Origin: a bacterium
GTDB taxonomy: Bacteria; Electryoneota; RPQS01
Assembly (NCBI GenBank): GCA_026394155.1
Contig: JAPKYT010000056.1
Location: forward strand, 1-32,837
Reading direction: 5' to 3'
DNA length: 32,837 nucleotides
The notes beneath the pieces are model-generated. The model was not told where the DNA came from, did no database searches, and saw only the letters and a list, made by a program, of their open reading frames with translations. The number at the start of each line of letters is the position of its first letter. The stretch's first letter is position 1. Both the position numbers and the translations under genes were made by a program. Positions 7,476-17,006 of this stretch are shown in pieces.

Positions 7476-8692
7476 ACGTTCTGGTGTTGCTGCGCGTCTG
7501 CCTGCGCGCGCTGCTGCGCAACAAGATGCGCTCGTTTCTCACCATGTTAGGCATCGTCATCGGCGTGGCGGCGGTGATTTCCATGGTCGGAATCACCAGC
7601 GGCGCGCGGGAATCGGTCAATCAGCAGATCGCCTCGCTCGGCGACAACGTGTTCATGATTTTTTCCGGCAGCACCAATCGCAGCGGCACGCGCACGGGCT
7701 GGGGCAGCCGCTCGAATATCACCAGCGACGACGTGGAGGCGCTGCGCACGCAGTGCCCGAGCGTGCGTTACGTCACGCCCTCGGTGCGCGTGAGCTCGCA
7801 AATCCTTTACGGCAGTCAGAATTGGTCTTCGCAGGTCATGGGCGTTACTCCCGAATTCAACGACATCCGCCGCTACGAAGTGGTGAACGGGCGCATGTTC
7901 AACGACACCGACGTGCGCGGCGCGGCCAAGGTGTGCGTGATCGGCCAGACGGTGGTGGACAACCTGTTTCAGGGAAGCGACCCGGTGGGGCAGACGATCC
8001 GCATCCGCCGCCTGCCGTTTGAGGTCATCGGGGTGTTAGGGGCGAAGGGGCAGGCGGCCATGGGACAGGATCAGGACGACGTCGTTCTCATTCCCAACAC
8101 CACGGCCTCCAAGAAATTCTACGGCGGCGACACGCGGGTGAACATGGTCTTCGGCTCGGCCGCCAGTGCCGCGGCCATCGCCAATGCGCAGCAGGAAATG
8201 ACGGACATTCTGCGCATGCGGCACCGCATCGGGCCAAGCGACGACGACGATTTCGTGATTCGCACGCAGGCCGACATCGCGAGCACGGTGGAGCAATCGT
8301 CGCGCACCATGACGATTCTTTTGGGATCGGTGGCGCTGGTCTCGCTCTTGGTGGGCGGCATCGGGATTATGAACATCATGCTGGTGAGCGTGACCGAGCG
8401 CACGCGCGAGATCGGCATTCGCATGTCGGTGGGCGCGCGGCAGAGCGACATTCTGTGGCAGTTCCTGCTTGAATCGCTGATGCTGGCCGCGCTCGGCGGC
8501 TTGTTGGGAGTGCTGTTAGGGGTTGGAGTTTCCGCCACCATCAGCAAGTTTGCCGGCTGGGTGACGGAAGTTTCGCCGGTGGCCGCGGTGGTGGCGGTCT
8601 CGTTTGCGGGGCTGGTGGGCATTTTCTTCGGTTTCTATCCGGCACGCAAGGCCTCGCTCTTAGATCCGATTGAAGCGCTGAGATACGAGTAG
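7472..8692 (+). CDS. MacB-like ABC transporter permease (FtsX family)
   Basis: A 406-aa inner-membrane permease. It has an N-terminal transmembrane helix in KMRSFLTMLGIVIGVAAVISMV, a large periplasmic MacB-type domain (about 45-270), then three helices making the FtsX domain (about 285-400). The hallmark LVGGIGIMNIMLVSVTERTREIGIRMSVGAR loop lies between them, and the protein ends YPARKASLLDPIEALRYE, exactly as in MacB/YknZ-type permeases. It forms the transport unit with the preceding ATPase and uses the MacA-like adaptor. The start overlaps the ATPase stop by four bases. After the stop there is no recognisable intrinsic terminator, only a repeat-packed spacer. Confidence 0.93.
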   Translation: MNVLVLLRVCLRALLRNKMRSFLTMLGIVIGVAAVISMVGITSGARESVNQQIASLGDNVFMIFSGSTNRSGTRTGWGSRSNITSDDVEALRTQCPSVRYVTPSVRVSSQILYGSQNWSSQVMGVTPEFNDIRRYEVVNGRMFNDTDVRGAAKVCVIGQTVVDNLFQGSDPVGQTIRIRRLPFEVIGVLGAKGQAAMGQDQDDVVLIPNTTASKKFYGGDTRVNMVFGSAASAAAIANAQQEMTDILRMRHRIGPSDDDDFVIRTQADIASTVEQSSRTMTILLGSVALVSLLVGGIGIMNIMLVSVTERTREIGIRMSVGARQSDILWQFLLESLMLAALGGLLGVLLGVGVSATISKFAGWVTEVSPVAAVVAVSFAGLVGIFFGFYPARKASLLDPIEALRYE

Positions 8693-8893
8693 GCAATATT
8701 CGCCGCGAGCGGGTGCCCTCACCCCTCGCGGCTCGCACCGATTGCGTCGCGGGACGAATCTCCGGATTTGCCCCGCGATTTTCGTTTTCCTCTTCCGTAG
8801 CCGCGCACGGCAGTGCAGACTTGCGTCGAGATTCTGGACGCCCGCGCGCAAAGCCCAAAGAGCGCGCGGTGTCCAGAACGACATCCAAGACGA

Positions 8894-8932
8894 GACCCCC
8901 CTTACCCCCCTACTAAAGTAGGGGGGTAACTC
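8894..8932. repeat. C-rich foldback repeat
   Basis: A gacccccc arm is followed by ttacccccctact-aa-agtaggggggtaa, a nearly perfect 13-bp inverted repeat with a tiny loop. Confidence 0.7.
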
Positions 8933-8975
8933 CATAAGTTAGCCGCGTACGGCAGTGCGCTCCTACGTGCCGCAA

Positions 8976-9070
8976 AGAAACCCCCCACTGTCCCCCCTTA
9001 TTCTAAGGGGGGAAGGTACTCGCCGAGACCTTCCCTCCTTTGCCAAAAGGGGGGAATTGAAGGGGGGTTC
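8976..9070. repeat. Long C-rich foldback repeat with two inner hairpins
   Basis: The outer arms are gaaacccccc at the left and ggggggttc at the right. Between them are ccccccttat-tcta-aggggggaa and cctcctttg-cca-aaaggggggaa. This is the most complete copy of the family and shows the element is a compound foldback, not a simple hairpin. Confidence 0.65.
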
Positions 9071-9365
9071 TGTCCGGTAAGTGCAGGCGGCCGGAGGCCG
9101 CCGGTAGTAGAACAGAAAAACTACGGGCGGTCTCCGACCGTCCGTGAAGTCATCGTCTGTGTCATGAACCCCCAGCCGGGCGGCTGGGGGTAGTGTTTTC
9201 TCGCGGCGGCGCGTGTCTTCATGTGCCCCGCGAAGACCCACACCCCGGAGGGTGCGGGCTAGTAGAGAGAAATGGTTGCCGCCGTTGTGACTCTCCTGAG
9301 TCGCAATGGCGCCATTGCCGGTCGGGAGACCGACAACGGCGAGAGAATGATATCGGAAAAAGAGA

Positions 9366-9397
9366 AAGGCGGAAGGAGTGTTTCATCCTTCCGCCTT
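9366..9397 (-). terminator. Probable groEL terminator
   Basis: A perfect 12-bp stem AAGGCGGAAGGA / TCCTTCCGCCTT has an 8-nt loop. Read on the minus strand it is followed by tctctttttcc. It lies about 147 nt beyond the groEL stop and is the best intrinsic terminator candidate for the groES-groEL transcript. Confidence 0.55.
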
Positions 9398-9453
9398 CTG
9401 ATTTTCCAGATTCCTACGGGATCAGCGACCCCACTCGGCGGATGGGAGATCAA

Positions 9454-9477
9454 GATCGCACTGCCGTGCGCGGCTAC
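9454..9477 (-). repeat. cacggcagtgcg-family repeat copy
   Basis: Identical over 24 nt to the copy at 1518-1541, in the same orientation; intergenic. Confidence 0.75.
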
Positions 9478-9543
9478 GAGACCCCGAGGACACAGCAAGC
9501 TGTGTCGCTACAATCCGCCTCGGGATTCATCCCTCATCCCTTC

Positions 9544-11181
<1,638 letters not shown>

Positions 11182-11230
11182 CTATCGCACCTCGTTGCTT
11201 GCGTTGTTGAAACTGTTTTTCGATTCCGGA

Positions 11231-11330
11231 AGAGACCCCCCTTTTATCCCCCCGTAAACGGAGGGAAAACCGAAACCCGAGTCCCACACCACGGAGGGTG
11301 TGGGCTAGTAATTTAGGGGTGTGGATCAGT
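11231..11330. repeat. C-rich foldback and gggctag repeat between groES and groEL
   Basis: gagaccccccttttatcccc followed by a degenerate G arm, then a cccacaccacggagggtgtggg hairpin also found in variant form at 9238-9262. Both lie inside the groES-groEL intergenic space. Confidence 0.6.
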
Positions 11331-11356
11331 ATTCGGAAGCAAGGGGAGTCCGCTCG

Positions 11357-11389
11357 GGTTTCATCCCTCATCCCTCCGCCCTCATCCCT
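11357..11389. repeat. 7-bp-period tandem repeat, copy A
   Basis: Units atccctc-atccctc-cgccctc-atccct repeat with a 7-nt period. The whole 33-nt block recurs exactly at 11890-11922, and a shorter relative (catccctcatccctt) sits at 9530-9543. This copy abuts the groES stop codon; the short copy abuts the groEL stop codon. Confidence 0.75.
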
Positions 11390-11685
11390 TACTTCTGCAC
11401 GACGGCGAGAATGTCGCTGCGGCCGACGAGGAGATATTCTTCGTTGTCCATCTTGAATTCGGTGCCGCCGTAGCGGGCGTAGACCACGCGGTCACCGGCC
11501 TTGACGATGTCGGACAGCTTGCGCTGTTTGCGATCCGAAAACTCGATGTCGTCACCGAGGGCCATCACTTCCCCCATTTGGGGGCGTTCCTTGGCGGTGT
11601 CGGGGATGATGATGCCGCCGACTTTTCGCTCCTCTTCCTTGAGGGGCTTGATCAGAATTCGCTCGTCAACGGGACGGATTTTCAT
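11389..11685 (-). CDS. groES: Co-chaperonin GroES (Cpn10)
   Basis: A 98-aa Cpn10 of standard length. It begins MKIRPVDERILIKPLKEEER, has the mobile-loop region VGGIIIPDTAKERPQMGEV, then GDRVVYARYGGTEF, and ends YLLVGRSDILAVV. It caps the GroEL ring during protein folding. A strong ribosome site (ccGGAGG, 8 nt before ATG) supports the start. It is first in the operon, transcribed leftwards from a near-consensus promoter overlapped on its downstream side by a CIRCE operator, so heat induction through HrcA is expected. The next gene on this transcript is groEL. Confidence 0.98.
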   Translation of the reverse strand: MKIRPVDERILIKPLKEEERKVGGIIIPDTAKERPQMGEVMALGDDIEFSDRKQRKLSDIVKAGDRVVYARYGGTEFKMDNEEYLLVGRSDILAVVQK

Positions 11686-11734
11686 TGGTCAACCTCCGGT
11701 TGTTCAGTATGTTAGGTTTCCTATGTGGCCACAA

Positions 11735-11761
11735 TCAGCACTCGCCGCCGGTGAGTGCTAA
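11735..11761 (-). promoter_or_regulatory. CIRCE operator (HrcA-binding site) of groES-groEL
   Basis: TCAGCACTC, a 9-nt spacer, then GAGTGCTAA. This matches the 27-nt CIRCE consensus with one mismatch (C for T at position 2). It lies just downstream of the predicted transcription start and about 50 nt before the groES ATG, the classical position for HrcA repression. No hrcA gene is in the window. Confidence 0.93.
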
Positions 11762-11770
11762 ACGTTACAC

Positions 11771-11799
11771 AATATACGTGTGGACAGGTTCCCGGTCAA
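11771..11799 (-). promoter_or_regulatory. Sigma70-like promoter of groES-groEL
   Basis: On the minus strand, TTGACC (11799-11794) and TATATT (11776-11771) are separated by exactly 17 nt. The CIRCE element begins about ten bases further on, so transcription would start at its edge. Confidence 0.8.
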
Positions 11800-11889
11800 G
11801 CCACTATGCCATTTTGACATACTGATTATCATGGAAATACGCATAAGCATCTCGATTCTCGCAGCGAGTCCTCTCGTCTTGCACCCTCA

Positions 11890-11922
11890 GGTTTCATCCC
11901 TCATCCCTCCGCCCTCATCCCT
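11890..11922. repeat. 7-bp-period tandem repeat, copy B
   Basis: Exact 33-nt duplicate of 11357-11389 in direct orientation, so the two copies bracket groES and its control region. It lies about 45 nt before the menF start. A TTGACA at 11814-11819 lies upstream, but no good -10 partner was found, so the menF promoter stays undefined. Confidence 0.7.
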
Positions 11923-11967
11923 CTCTTCATTGCGTTTGTGACGAGGATTCGTTAAACTGCCAAGGTC

Positions 11968-13227
11968 ATGGCTGATAGCAAAATAGAGTTTGTCGCGCGC
12001 TCGTGCGACTGTTCGTGCCCCGATCCGCTGACATTTTTCGAACACGCCAGCGAACAGACATCATGCTCATTTTTCTGGAAGGGCCGGGACGACGAGGCGA
12101 TGTGGATGGGGTTCGGCTGCGTGGACAGCCTGAATTCCCTTGCGGAGTGCCGGGACGCTCTGAAGCGAATCGCACTCGACGACGCTCCTTTTGCAGCGCG
12201 CGGCTTTTGCGCCGTTCCTTTTGACTGCGATTTCCGGCCGGTCGCTCCGTGGGAATCCTTTCCGTCACGGCTGTTTATCGTGCCGCAGATTCAGGTGTGC
12301 TGGACGAACCAATCCGCGTCGCTTCTCTCTTTGCTGCCCGAGCCGGAAATCGAGACGTTGCGCAAGGCTCTGTCGAAGAGTCCGCCAGCCACGCCGCACC
12401 GCCTGTCCGTTCGAACCGTTTTGCAGACTCAGCACGGCGAATGGCGGCGCATGCTAAGCGCAATTCTGCCGGAACTGGAGCGGGGAGCGTTGCGAAAAGT
12501 GGTGCTGGCGCGCTCGGCCTCCGCGTTTGCCGACGAACCGATTCGCATGGGCGCGGTGCTGGCCGGACTGCTCGCGCAGGAAAGCTGTTCCGTCTTCGCA
12601 CTCCGCTCGGGCAACGACGTTTTTTTGGGAGCGTCACCGGAGCGGCTTTTTGCGCTGGACGGAGATAAGCTGACGACCGAAAGCCTTGCCGGAACGCGTC
12701 CCCGCGGGCGAACCGACCGCGAAGACCGGAAGCTGGCCGATGCGCTCTTAGAATCCGAGAAGGAACGGCGCGAGCACGACATTGTTCGCGAGTTCATCGC
12801 CTCGCGCCTCAATGCGCTCTGCGCGGCGCACGAAACGGATCAACCCGCCGTCCGCAAGCTGGCCACCGTGCAGCATCTCTATACCACCTTGCGCGGCACG
12901 CTTCGCGAAGGCGTGGGGCCCGATGAGGTGCTGAATGCGCTTCACCCGACACCGGCCGTGTGCGGCGATCCGCGCGACGCCGCAAGAGAACTGATCCGCC
13001 GGCTGGAAGCGACTCCACGCGGCTATTATGCGGGCGCGATCGGGTGGGTGGATGCAGGCCGGGCCGAGATGGCGGTGGCCATTCGCTGCGGACTTGTCAA
13101 AGGCAAGCGGGCGATTGTGTTCGCGGGCGCAGGCATCGTGGCCGGTTCGGATCCCGACGCGGAGTGGGAGGAGACCGAGAACAAGATGAGACCCTACTTG
13201 CAGGCGCTGGGCGGAGCGGACTCGTGA
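11968..13227 (+). CDS. menF: Isochorismate synthase MenF
   Basis: A 419-aa chorismate-utilising enzyme converting chorismate to isochorismate, the first committed step of menaquinone synthesis. The conserved C-terminal chorismate-binding domain (about 150-415) shows RKVVLARS and FLGASPERLF, then the TESLAGTRPRGRTDREDRKL block. HDIVREFI, LHPTPAVCG, YAGAIGWVD and AIRCGLVKG follow, and it ends GIVAGSDPDAEWEETENKM, with the Mg-binding glutamates in the last motif. The SLAGTRPRG and HPTPAVCG forms are those of isochorismate synthases rather than anthranilate synthases, and the menD neighbour confirms the role. The last codon overlaps the menD start by four bases (GTGA), indicating translational coupling. 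First gene of the men operon. Confidence 0.95.
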   Translation: MADSKIEFVARSCDCSCPDPLTFFEHASEQTSCSFFWKGRDDEAMWMGFGCVDSLNSLAECRDALKRIALDDAPFAARGFCAVPFDCDFRPVAPWESFPSRLFIVPQIQVCWTNQSASLLSLLPEPEIETLRKALSKSPPATPHRLSVRTVLQTQHGEWRRMLSAILPELERGALRKVVLARSASAFADEPIRMGAVLAGLLAQESCSVFALRSGNDVFLGASPERLFALDGDKLTTESLAGTRPRGRTDREDRKLADALLESEKERREHDIVREFIASRLNALCAAHETDQPAVRKLATVQHLYTTLRGTLREGVGPDEVLNALHPTPAVCGDPRDAARELIRRLEATPRGYYAGAIGWVDAGRAEMAVAIRCGLVKGKRAIVFAGAGIVAGSDPDAEWEETENKMRPYLQALGGADS

Positions 13228-14957
13228 ATATCGTCAACGTCAATTTGCTGCAGGCGGCGGTTCTGCTGCGGCAACTGGTCGCGTGCGGCGCCAAGCGCGC
13301 GGTGATTTCGCCCGGCTCGCGCTCCACACCACTCGCGCTGACCGCGCACAACATGCCCGAGCTGCAAACGTACGTGCTCACCGATGAGCGCGCGGCGGGC
13401 TTCTTTGCACTCGGGCTTTCCAAGGCCGACGGCGCGCCCGCGATTCTCATCTGCACTTCGGGCACGGCGGCGGCCAATTATTTTCCCGCGATCATCGAGG
13501 CGGCTCAGTCCTGCGTGCCCCTGATCGCTCTCACCGCTGACCGCCCGGTGGCGCTGCGTGGACGCGGCGCGCCGCAGACCATCGAGCAAGTGCATCTCTA
13601 CGGCGGCTATCCGCGCTTCTTTGCCGACGTGCCGGAGGCGCGGCTCACGCTCGATCACATGCGATGCGTGCGCACGCTCTCATCGCAGGCGTATGCGGCG
13701 GCGATGTCCGTTCCGGCCGGGCCCGCGCATCTGAACGTGCCTATGGACGAGCCGATCGCGCCGATTCCGGAGCATCGAGACGAGGCCGAAGAGATTTGGC
13801 GGCAGATTGTGCTGGAGAGCGACATGCCTTTTCATCTGCAAACGTCGCAGCCGCCTGCGCAAGACACCGTGACCACCGCTTTGAAGCGCGTGAGCGCGGC
13901 TTTGTGCGGACTGATCGTCGCCGGACCCGACGCTGCGCGCACAGAGGACGAAGCTCAGGCGATTCATTTTCTCAGCCGCCGCTTGGGCTGGCCTGTGTTG
14001 GCCGACGTCACGAGCGGTTTGCGCTTTTTCGGCGAGCCGGTTCTGCCGTTTTATGATGTGTTTCTGCGCGAAGATTCGCTGGCCGCGCTTGCGCCGGATG
14101 TGGTGTTGGCTTTCGGCGCGCATCCGGTTTCGAATGCTTTGAATGCGTATCTCGACCGGCATCGCGTCGCTCACACCTTGCGCGTGCAACCGGATGCGCG
14201 GGGACGCGATCCCAATGCGCGCGCCCAAGAAACCGTGGTCGCCGATGTGGCCGCTTTCTGTCACGCGCTTTCCGCTCTGCTGCCCGTGTCGCGTGATTCC
14301 CTGCTTTACGAGCCATTCCGCGCGGCCTCGACGCGCCTTCGCGCTGCGCTGAACGCGGCCGATCCCGTGCTGTGTGAGGCGCATTTCGTCCGCGCCGCCG
14401 TGCGCTCGATGCCCGCGGATGCGAACGTCATTCTCGCCAACAGCCTTTCCGTTCGCTATGCGGATGCGCTTTGCGCCGCGGAAGGACAGGCGCATCGAGT
14501 GTTCGGCATGCGCGGAGCGAGCGGGATTGACGGCACGATCTCGCATGCTATGGGAATCGCCGCCGCCTCGCAGGTGCCCTCGCTTTTAGTGTGCGGCGAT
14601 CTGGCGTTTCTACATGATCTGAACGCTTTGGCCGCGGCGCGCTTGGCTGCCAACTTGACGATTTTGCTTCTCAACAATGACGGCGGCGGCATTTTCCACT
14701 TCTTGCCGCTGCACGGATGCGAAAACCGCGAGGTTTTCGAGGCGATCCACGGCACGCCGCATGGCTTGAATCTCGCGGCGGCGGCGGATCTCTTTGATGT
14801 GGAGTGGATGACCGCGCGATTCCCCGCTGATTTGCGCTCCCTGTTCGACCGTTCAAGGTCTCGATTGCGCGTGATCGAAGTGCGGACGTCGCGCGAAACG
14901 AATGCGCGGGCGCATGCCGCCCTGCTCAAACGTCTGCAGAAGGCTGCCGTGTCATGA
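13224..14957 (+). CDS. menD: 2-succinyl-5-enolpyruvyl-6-hydroxy-3-cyclohexene-1-carboxylate synthase MenD
   Basis: A 577-aa thiamine-diphosphate enzyme joining isochorismate and 2-oxoglutarate (decarboxylated) to give SEPHCHC. The ORF track opens at 12960, but the true start is the GTG at 13224, which overlaps the menF stop and gives the typical MenD N-terminus NIVNVNLLQAAVLLRQLV. Visible motifs are AVISPGSRSTPLALTAH, the ThDP-activating glutamate in TDERAAGFFALGLSKA, CTSGTAAANYFPAIIEA, and the cofactor motif GDLAFLHDLNAL followed by LLNNDGGGIFHFLP. The length fits the family. It overlaps menH by four bases (ATGA). Confidence 0.96.
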   Translation: MNIVNVNLLQAAVLLRQLVACGAKRAVISPGSRSTPLALTAHNMPELQTYVLTDERAAGFFALGLSKADGAPAILICTSGTAAANYFPAIIEAAQSCVPLIALTADRPVALRGRGAPQTIEQVHLYGGYPRFFADVPEARLTLDHMRCVRTLSSQAYAAAMSVPAGPAHLNVPMDEPIAPIPEHRDEAEEIWRQIVLESDMPFHLQTSQPPAQDTVTTALKRVSAALCGLIVAGPDAARTEDEAQAIHFLSRRLGWPVLADVTSGLRFFGEPVLPFYDVFLREDSLAALAPDVVLAFGAHPVSNALNAYLDRHRVAHTLRVQPDARGRDPNARAQETVVADVAAFCHALSALLPVSRDSLLYEPFRAASTRLRAALNAADPVLCEAHFVRAAVRSMPADANVILANSLSVRYADALCAAEGQAHRVFGMRGASGIDGTISHAMGIAAASQVPSLLVCGDLAFLHDLNALAAARLAANLTILLLNNDGGGIFHFLPLHGCENREVFEAIHGTPHGLNLAAAADLFDVEWMTARFPADLRSLFDRSRSRLRVIEVRTSRETNARAHAALLKRLQKAAVS

Positions 14958-15784
14958 GGCACGCAAGCCCCGGCGGCATCGAGTGGAACTGCGAATGGCG
15001 CGGCCGCGAGTCCAAGCCGCTGCTGGCTCTGGTGCACGGCTTTGCGGGTTCTCTGAAAAGCTGGGACGATTTGACGCGGCATCTTGAGCAGCACTTTCGC
15101 TTGCTGCTTGTGGACCTCCCCGGACATGGTGGCACGCCGGTACCCGAGACAGCGATGACGCTCCGGGAACTCGGCACAACGTTAGGCGAATTTGTGCGCT
15201 CCGTCGCCGATGGAGCTGCGATGATGTGCGGCTACAGCATGGGCGGGCGCGTCACGTTGCACACGGCTCTCTTTTCACCCGAAGCGGTGTCTGCGCTTGT
15301 CCTCATGGGAGCCTCACCCGGAATTGAGGATGCGCGCGAACGCAAGGAGCGGCAGGCGAGCGATCAGGCGCTGGCGGAGAAGATTCTCGCCAACGGTATC
15401 GAACGGTTTGCGGACTATTGGGGATCATTGCCCTTGTTCGCATCACAGAACATGCTGCCGCCGGACATGCAAGCCGAACTGCGCGCGTCGCGTCTGGCCT
15501 GTGACCCGCAAGGGCTTGCGTACTGCCTCAAGAACTTCGGCACGGGCGAGCAGGAATTTCTCGCACGTAAACTGCATCGTCTTTCCTGTCCGGTTCTGCT
15601 GATGGCGGGCGCGCTCGACGAGAATTTTTCGCGCCTCAATCATCACATGGCGGCATCCATCGGCACACCGGCGGTTCGCGTGGTGGAGATTCCCAGAGCC
15701 GGGCACGCCGCGCACATTGAGAACCCCAAAGCTGTGGCGCGCGAGATCCTTTCATTTTCAGAAAACCTCAGGATAGAATCATGA
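14954..15784 (+). CDS. menH: 2-succinyl-6-hydroxy-2,4-cyclohexadiene-1-carboxylate synthase MenH (alpha/beta hydrolase)
   Basis: A 276-aa alpha/beta-hydrolase expected to eliminate pyruvate from SEPHCHC to give SHCHC. The oxyanion region [28 protein letters not shown], the nucleophile elbow [10 protein letters not shown], the acid in MAGALDENF, and the catalytic histidine in [11 protein letters not shown] are all present and in family order. The GHG-x-T/S-P and GYSMGGR forms match MenH closely. It is coupled by ATGA overlaps to menD upstream and to menB downstream. Alternative hydrolase functions are possible in isolation, but the position makes MenH very likely. Confidence 0.92.
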   Translation: MRHASPGGIEWNCEWRGRESKPLLALVHGFAGSLKSWDDLTRHLEQHFRLLLVDLPGHGGTPVPETAMTLRELGTTLGEFVRSVADGAAMMCGYSMGGRVTLHTALFSPEAVSALVLMGASPGIEDARERKERQASDQALAEKILANGIERFADYWGSLPLFASQNMLPPDMQAELRASRLACDPQGLAYCLKNFGTGEQEFLARKLHRLSCPVLLMAGALDENFSRLNHHMAASIGTPAVRVVEIPRAGHAAHIENPKAVAREILSFSENLRIES

Positions 15785-16602
15785 AATCATTCCCGTGGAA
15801 GTCCGCCGGAGAGTTTGCGGACATCTTGTACGAGAAGTGGAACGGCATCGCCAAAATCACCATCAACCGCCCCAAAGTGCGCAATGCTTTCCGGCCGCAA
15901 ACCATCGCCGACATGCAATGTGCGTTCTTGGATGCGCGCGAGGATCCGGAGATCGGCGTGGTGATTCTTACCGGCGCGGGAACGGCAGCGTTTTGTTCGG
16001 GCGGCGATCAGAAAATTCGCGGCGATCAGGGCTACGTGGGCGAGGACAAGGTGCCGCGCTTGAACGTGCTCGATCTGCAAAGGCAAATCCGCAGCCTGCC
16101 GAAAGTGGTGATTGCGATGGTGGCGGGTTATGCGATTGGCGGCGGGCACGTGCTGCACGTGGTGTGCGACCTCACCATTGCCGCCGACAACGCACGGTTT
16201 GGTCAAACCGGGCCGAAGGTCGGATCATTCGACGGCGGTTTCGGCGCGGGCTATCTGGCGCGCATTGTCGGTCACAAAAAGGCCAAGGAGATCTGGTTCT
16301 TGGGTCGTCACTACAGCGCAGAGGACGCTCTGGCGATGGGATTGGTGAACGCCGTCGTGCCGCTTGCGAAATTGGAGGAGACGACCGTGCAGTGGTGCCG
16401 CGAGATAATGGAAAAATCTCCGATGGCGATTCGCTGCTTGAAGGCGGCCTTCAACGCGGAAACCGACGGCGAGGCGGGGATTCAAGAGCTGGCCGGCAAC
16501 ACGACTCTCCTTTATTACATGACCGAAGAAGCGCAGGAAGGCCGCGAAGCGTTCAAACAAAAACGCAAGCCGGATTTTAAGAAGTTCAAGCGAGTGCCGT
16601 GA
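15781..16602 (+). CDS. menB: 1,4-dihydroxy-2-naphthoyl-CoA synthase MenB
   Basis: A 273-aa crotonase-fold enzyme that cyclises o-succinylbenzoyl-CoA to DHNA-CoA. Hallmarks are [12 protein letters not shown], the oxyanion-hole [14 protein letters not shown] block, [23 protein letters not shown] and the [20 protein letters not shown] motif, which is diagnostic for MenB. It ends [17 protein letters not shown]. The length is standard. The start overlaps menH by four bases. It closes the first half of the men cluster; the next men gene (menA) is about 3.6 kb away, beyond the RecQ/DprA pair. Confidence 0.97.
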   Translation: MKSFPWKSAGEFADILYEKWNGIAKITINRPKVRNAFRPQTIADMQCAFLDAREDPEIGVVILTGAGTAAFCSGGDQKIRGDQGYVGEDKVPRLNVLDLQRQIRSLPKVVIAMVAGYAIGGGHVLHVVCDLTIAADNARFGQTGPKVGSFDGGFGAGYLARIVGHKKAKEIWFLGRHYSAEDALAMGLVNAVVPLAKLEETTVQWCREIMEKSPMAIRCLKAAFNAETDGEAGIQELAGNTTLLYYMTEEAQEGREAFKQKRKPDFKKFKRVP

Positions 16603-17006
16603 AAAACAAAAGCTGAAAGCTGAAAGCTGAAAGCTGAAAGGGGAGCCGGCAGGTAGTGCCGCACGGCAGTGCGCTCCAGAGACCCCCTTTTGTCCCCCTA
16701 CTGAAGTAGGGGGAGAGAGACTGTCCATGAAAGAGAACCAAGCGGGGCAGGCGAAGAACGAAGACGCGTGCCACCGCGAGTGAAGACCTTAACCCGGCTC
16801 GGCGCACCTGGCGGTGTTCGCGTTGCTCGGACTCGGGTTCCATCGTTCATCATTCATCGTTCATCATTTCAGAGACCCCCTTTTGTCCCCCCACTGAAGT
16901 AGGGGGAGAGAGATCTTCGCCGTTGTCGGTCTACAGACCGGCAATGGCCCAGAGATGAACTGTCGGTAAAGAAAATCGAAAAACGGTTAAGCCAACGGAA
17001 AGCAGC
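16603..17006. repeat. Gene-free tract with tandem and foldback repeats
   Basis: About 400 nt with no gene. It contains agctgaa repeated four times (16611-16640); a cacggcagtgcg copy (16653-16677); two C-rich foldbacks (16677-16716, 16870-16912); an aacccggctcggcgcac unit related to those at 567-606 and 32768-32790; a second 7-nt-period tandem (gttcatc/attcatc, about 16845-16865); and a cgccgttgtcggtctacaga block. These break the men operon before recQ. Confidence 0.7.
16611..16640 (+). repeat. Heptamer tandem repeat (agctgaa)4
   Basis: Four perfect copies of agctgaa begin 9 nt after the menB stop and continue into ag. Same 7-nt period, different unit, as at 11357, 11890 and 16845. Confidence 0.85.

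Larger units (their letters stand above)
8693..9543. repeat. 850-nt gene-free tract of palindromic repeats
   Basis: No credible gene lies here. In order it holds: an inverted copy (8701-8730) of the unit at 504-533; two copies of the cacggcagtgcg family (8797-8820, 8940-8963); an inverted copy (8826-8878) of the unit at 619-672; and C-rich foldbacks at 8894-8932 and 8976-9070. These are followed by hairpins ggcggcc-gga-ggccgcc (about 9088-9104), cggtc-tcc-gaccg (about 9128-9140) and cccccagcc-gggc-ggctggggg (about 9170-9191). Then come gagggtgcgggctagtag, the block near 9301-9345, the hairpin at 9366-9397, and a third cacggcagtgcg copy (9454-9477). The ORFs predicted across it are translations of repeats. 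Confidence 0.75.

Noticed and set aside
1598-9191. C-rich and palindromic repeats considered as a CRISPR array
   Set aside because: Copies are scattered, variable and palindromic, without regular spacers or any cas gene.
11814-11819. TTGACA as the menF promoter -35
   Set aside because: No acceptable -10 box at 16-18 nt (TACGCA at 18 is weak).
13680-14546. Minus-strand ORF of 288 aa inside menD
   Set aside because: Antisense shadow of a clear menD; Arg/His-rich translation typical of reverse frames in GC-rich genes.
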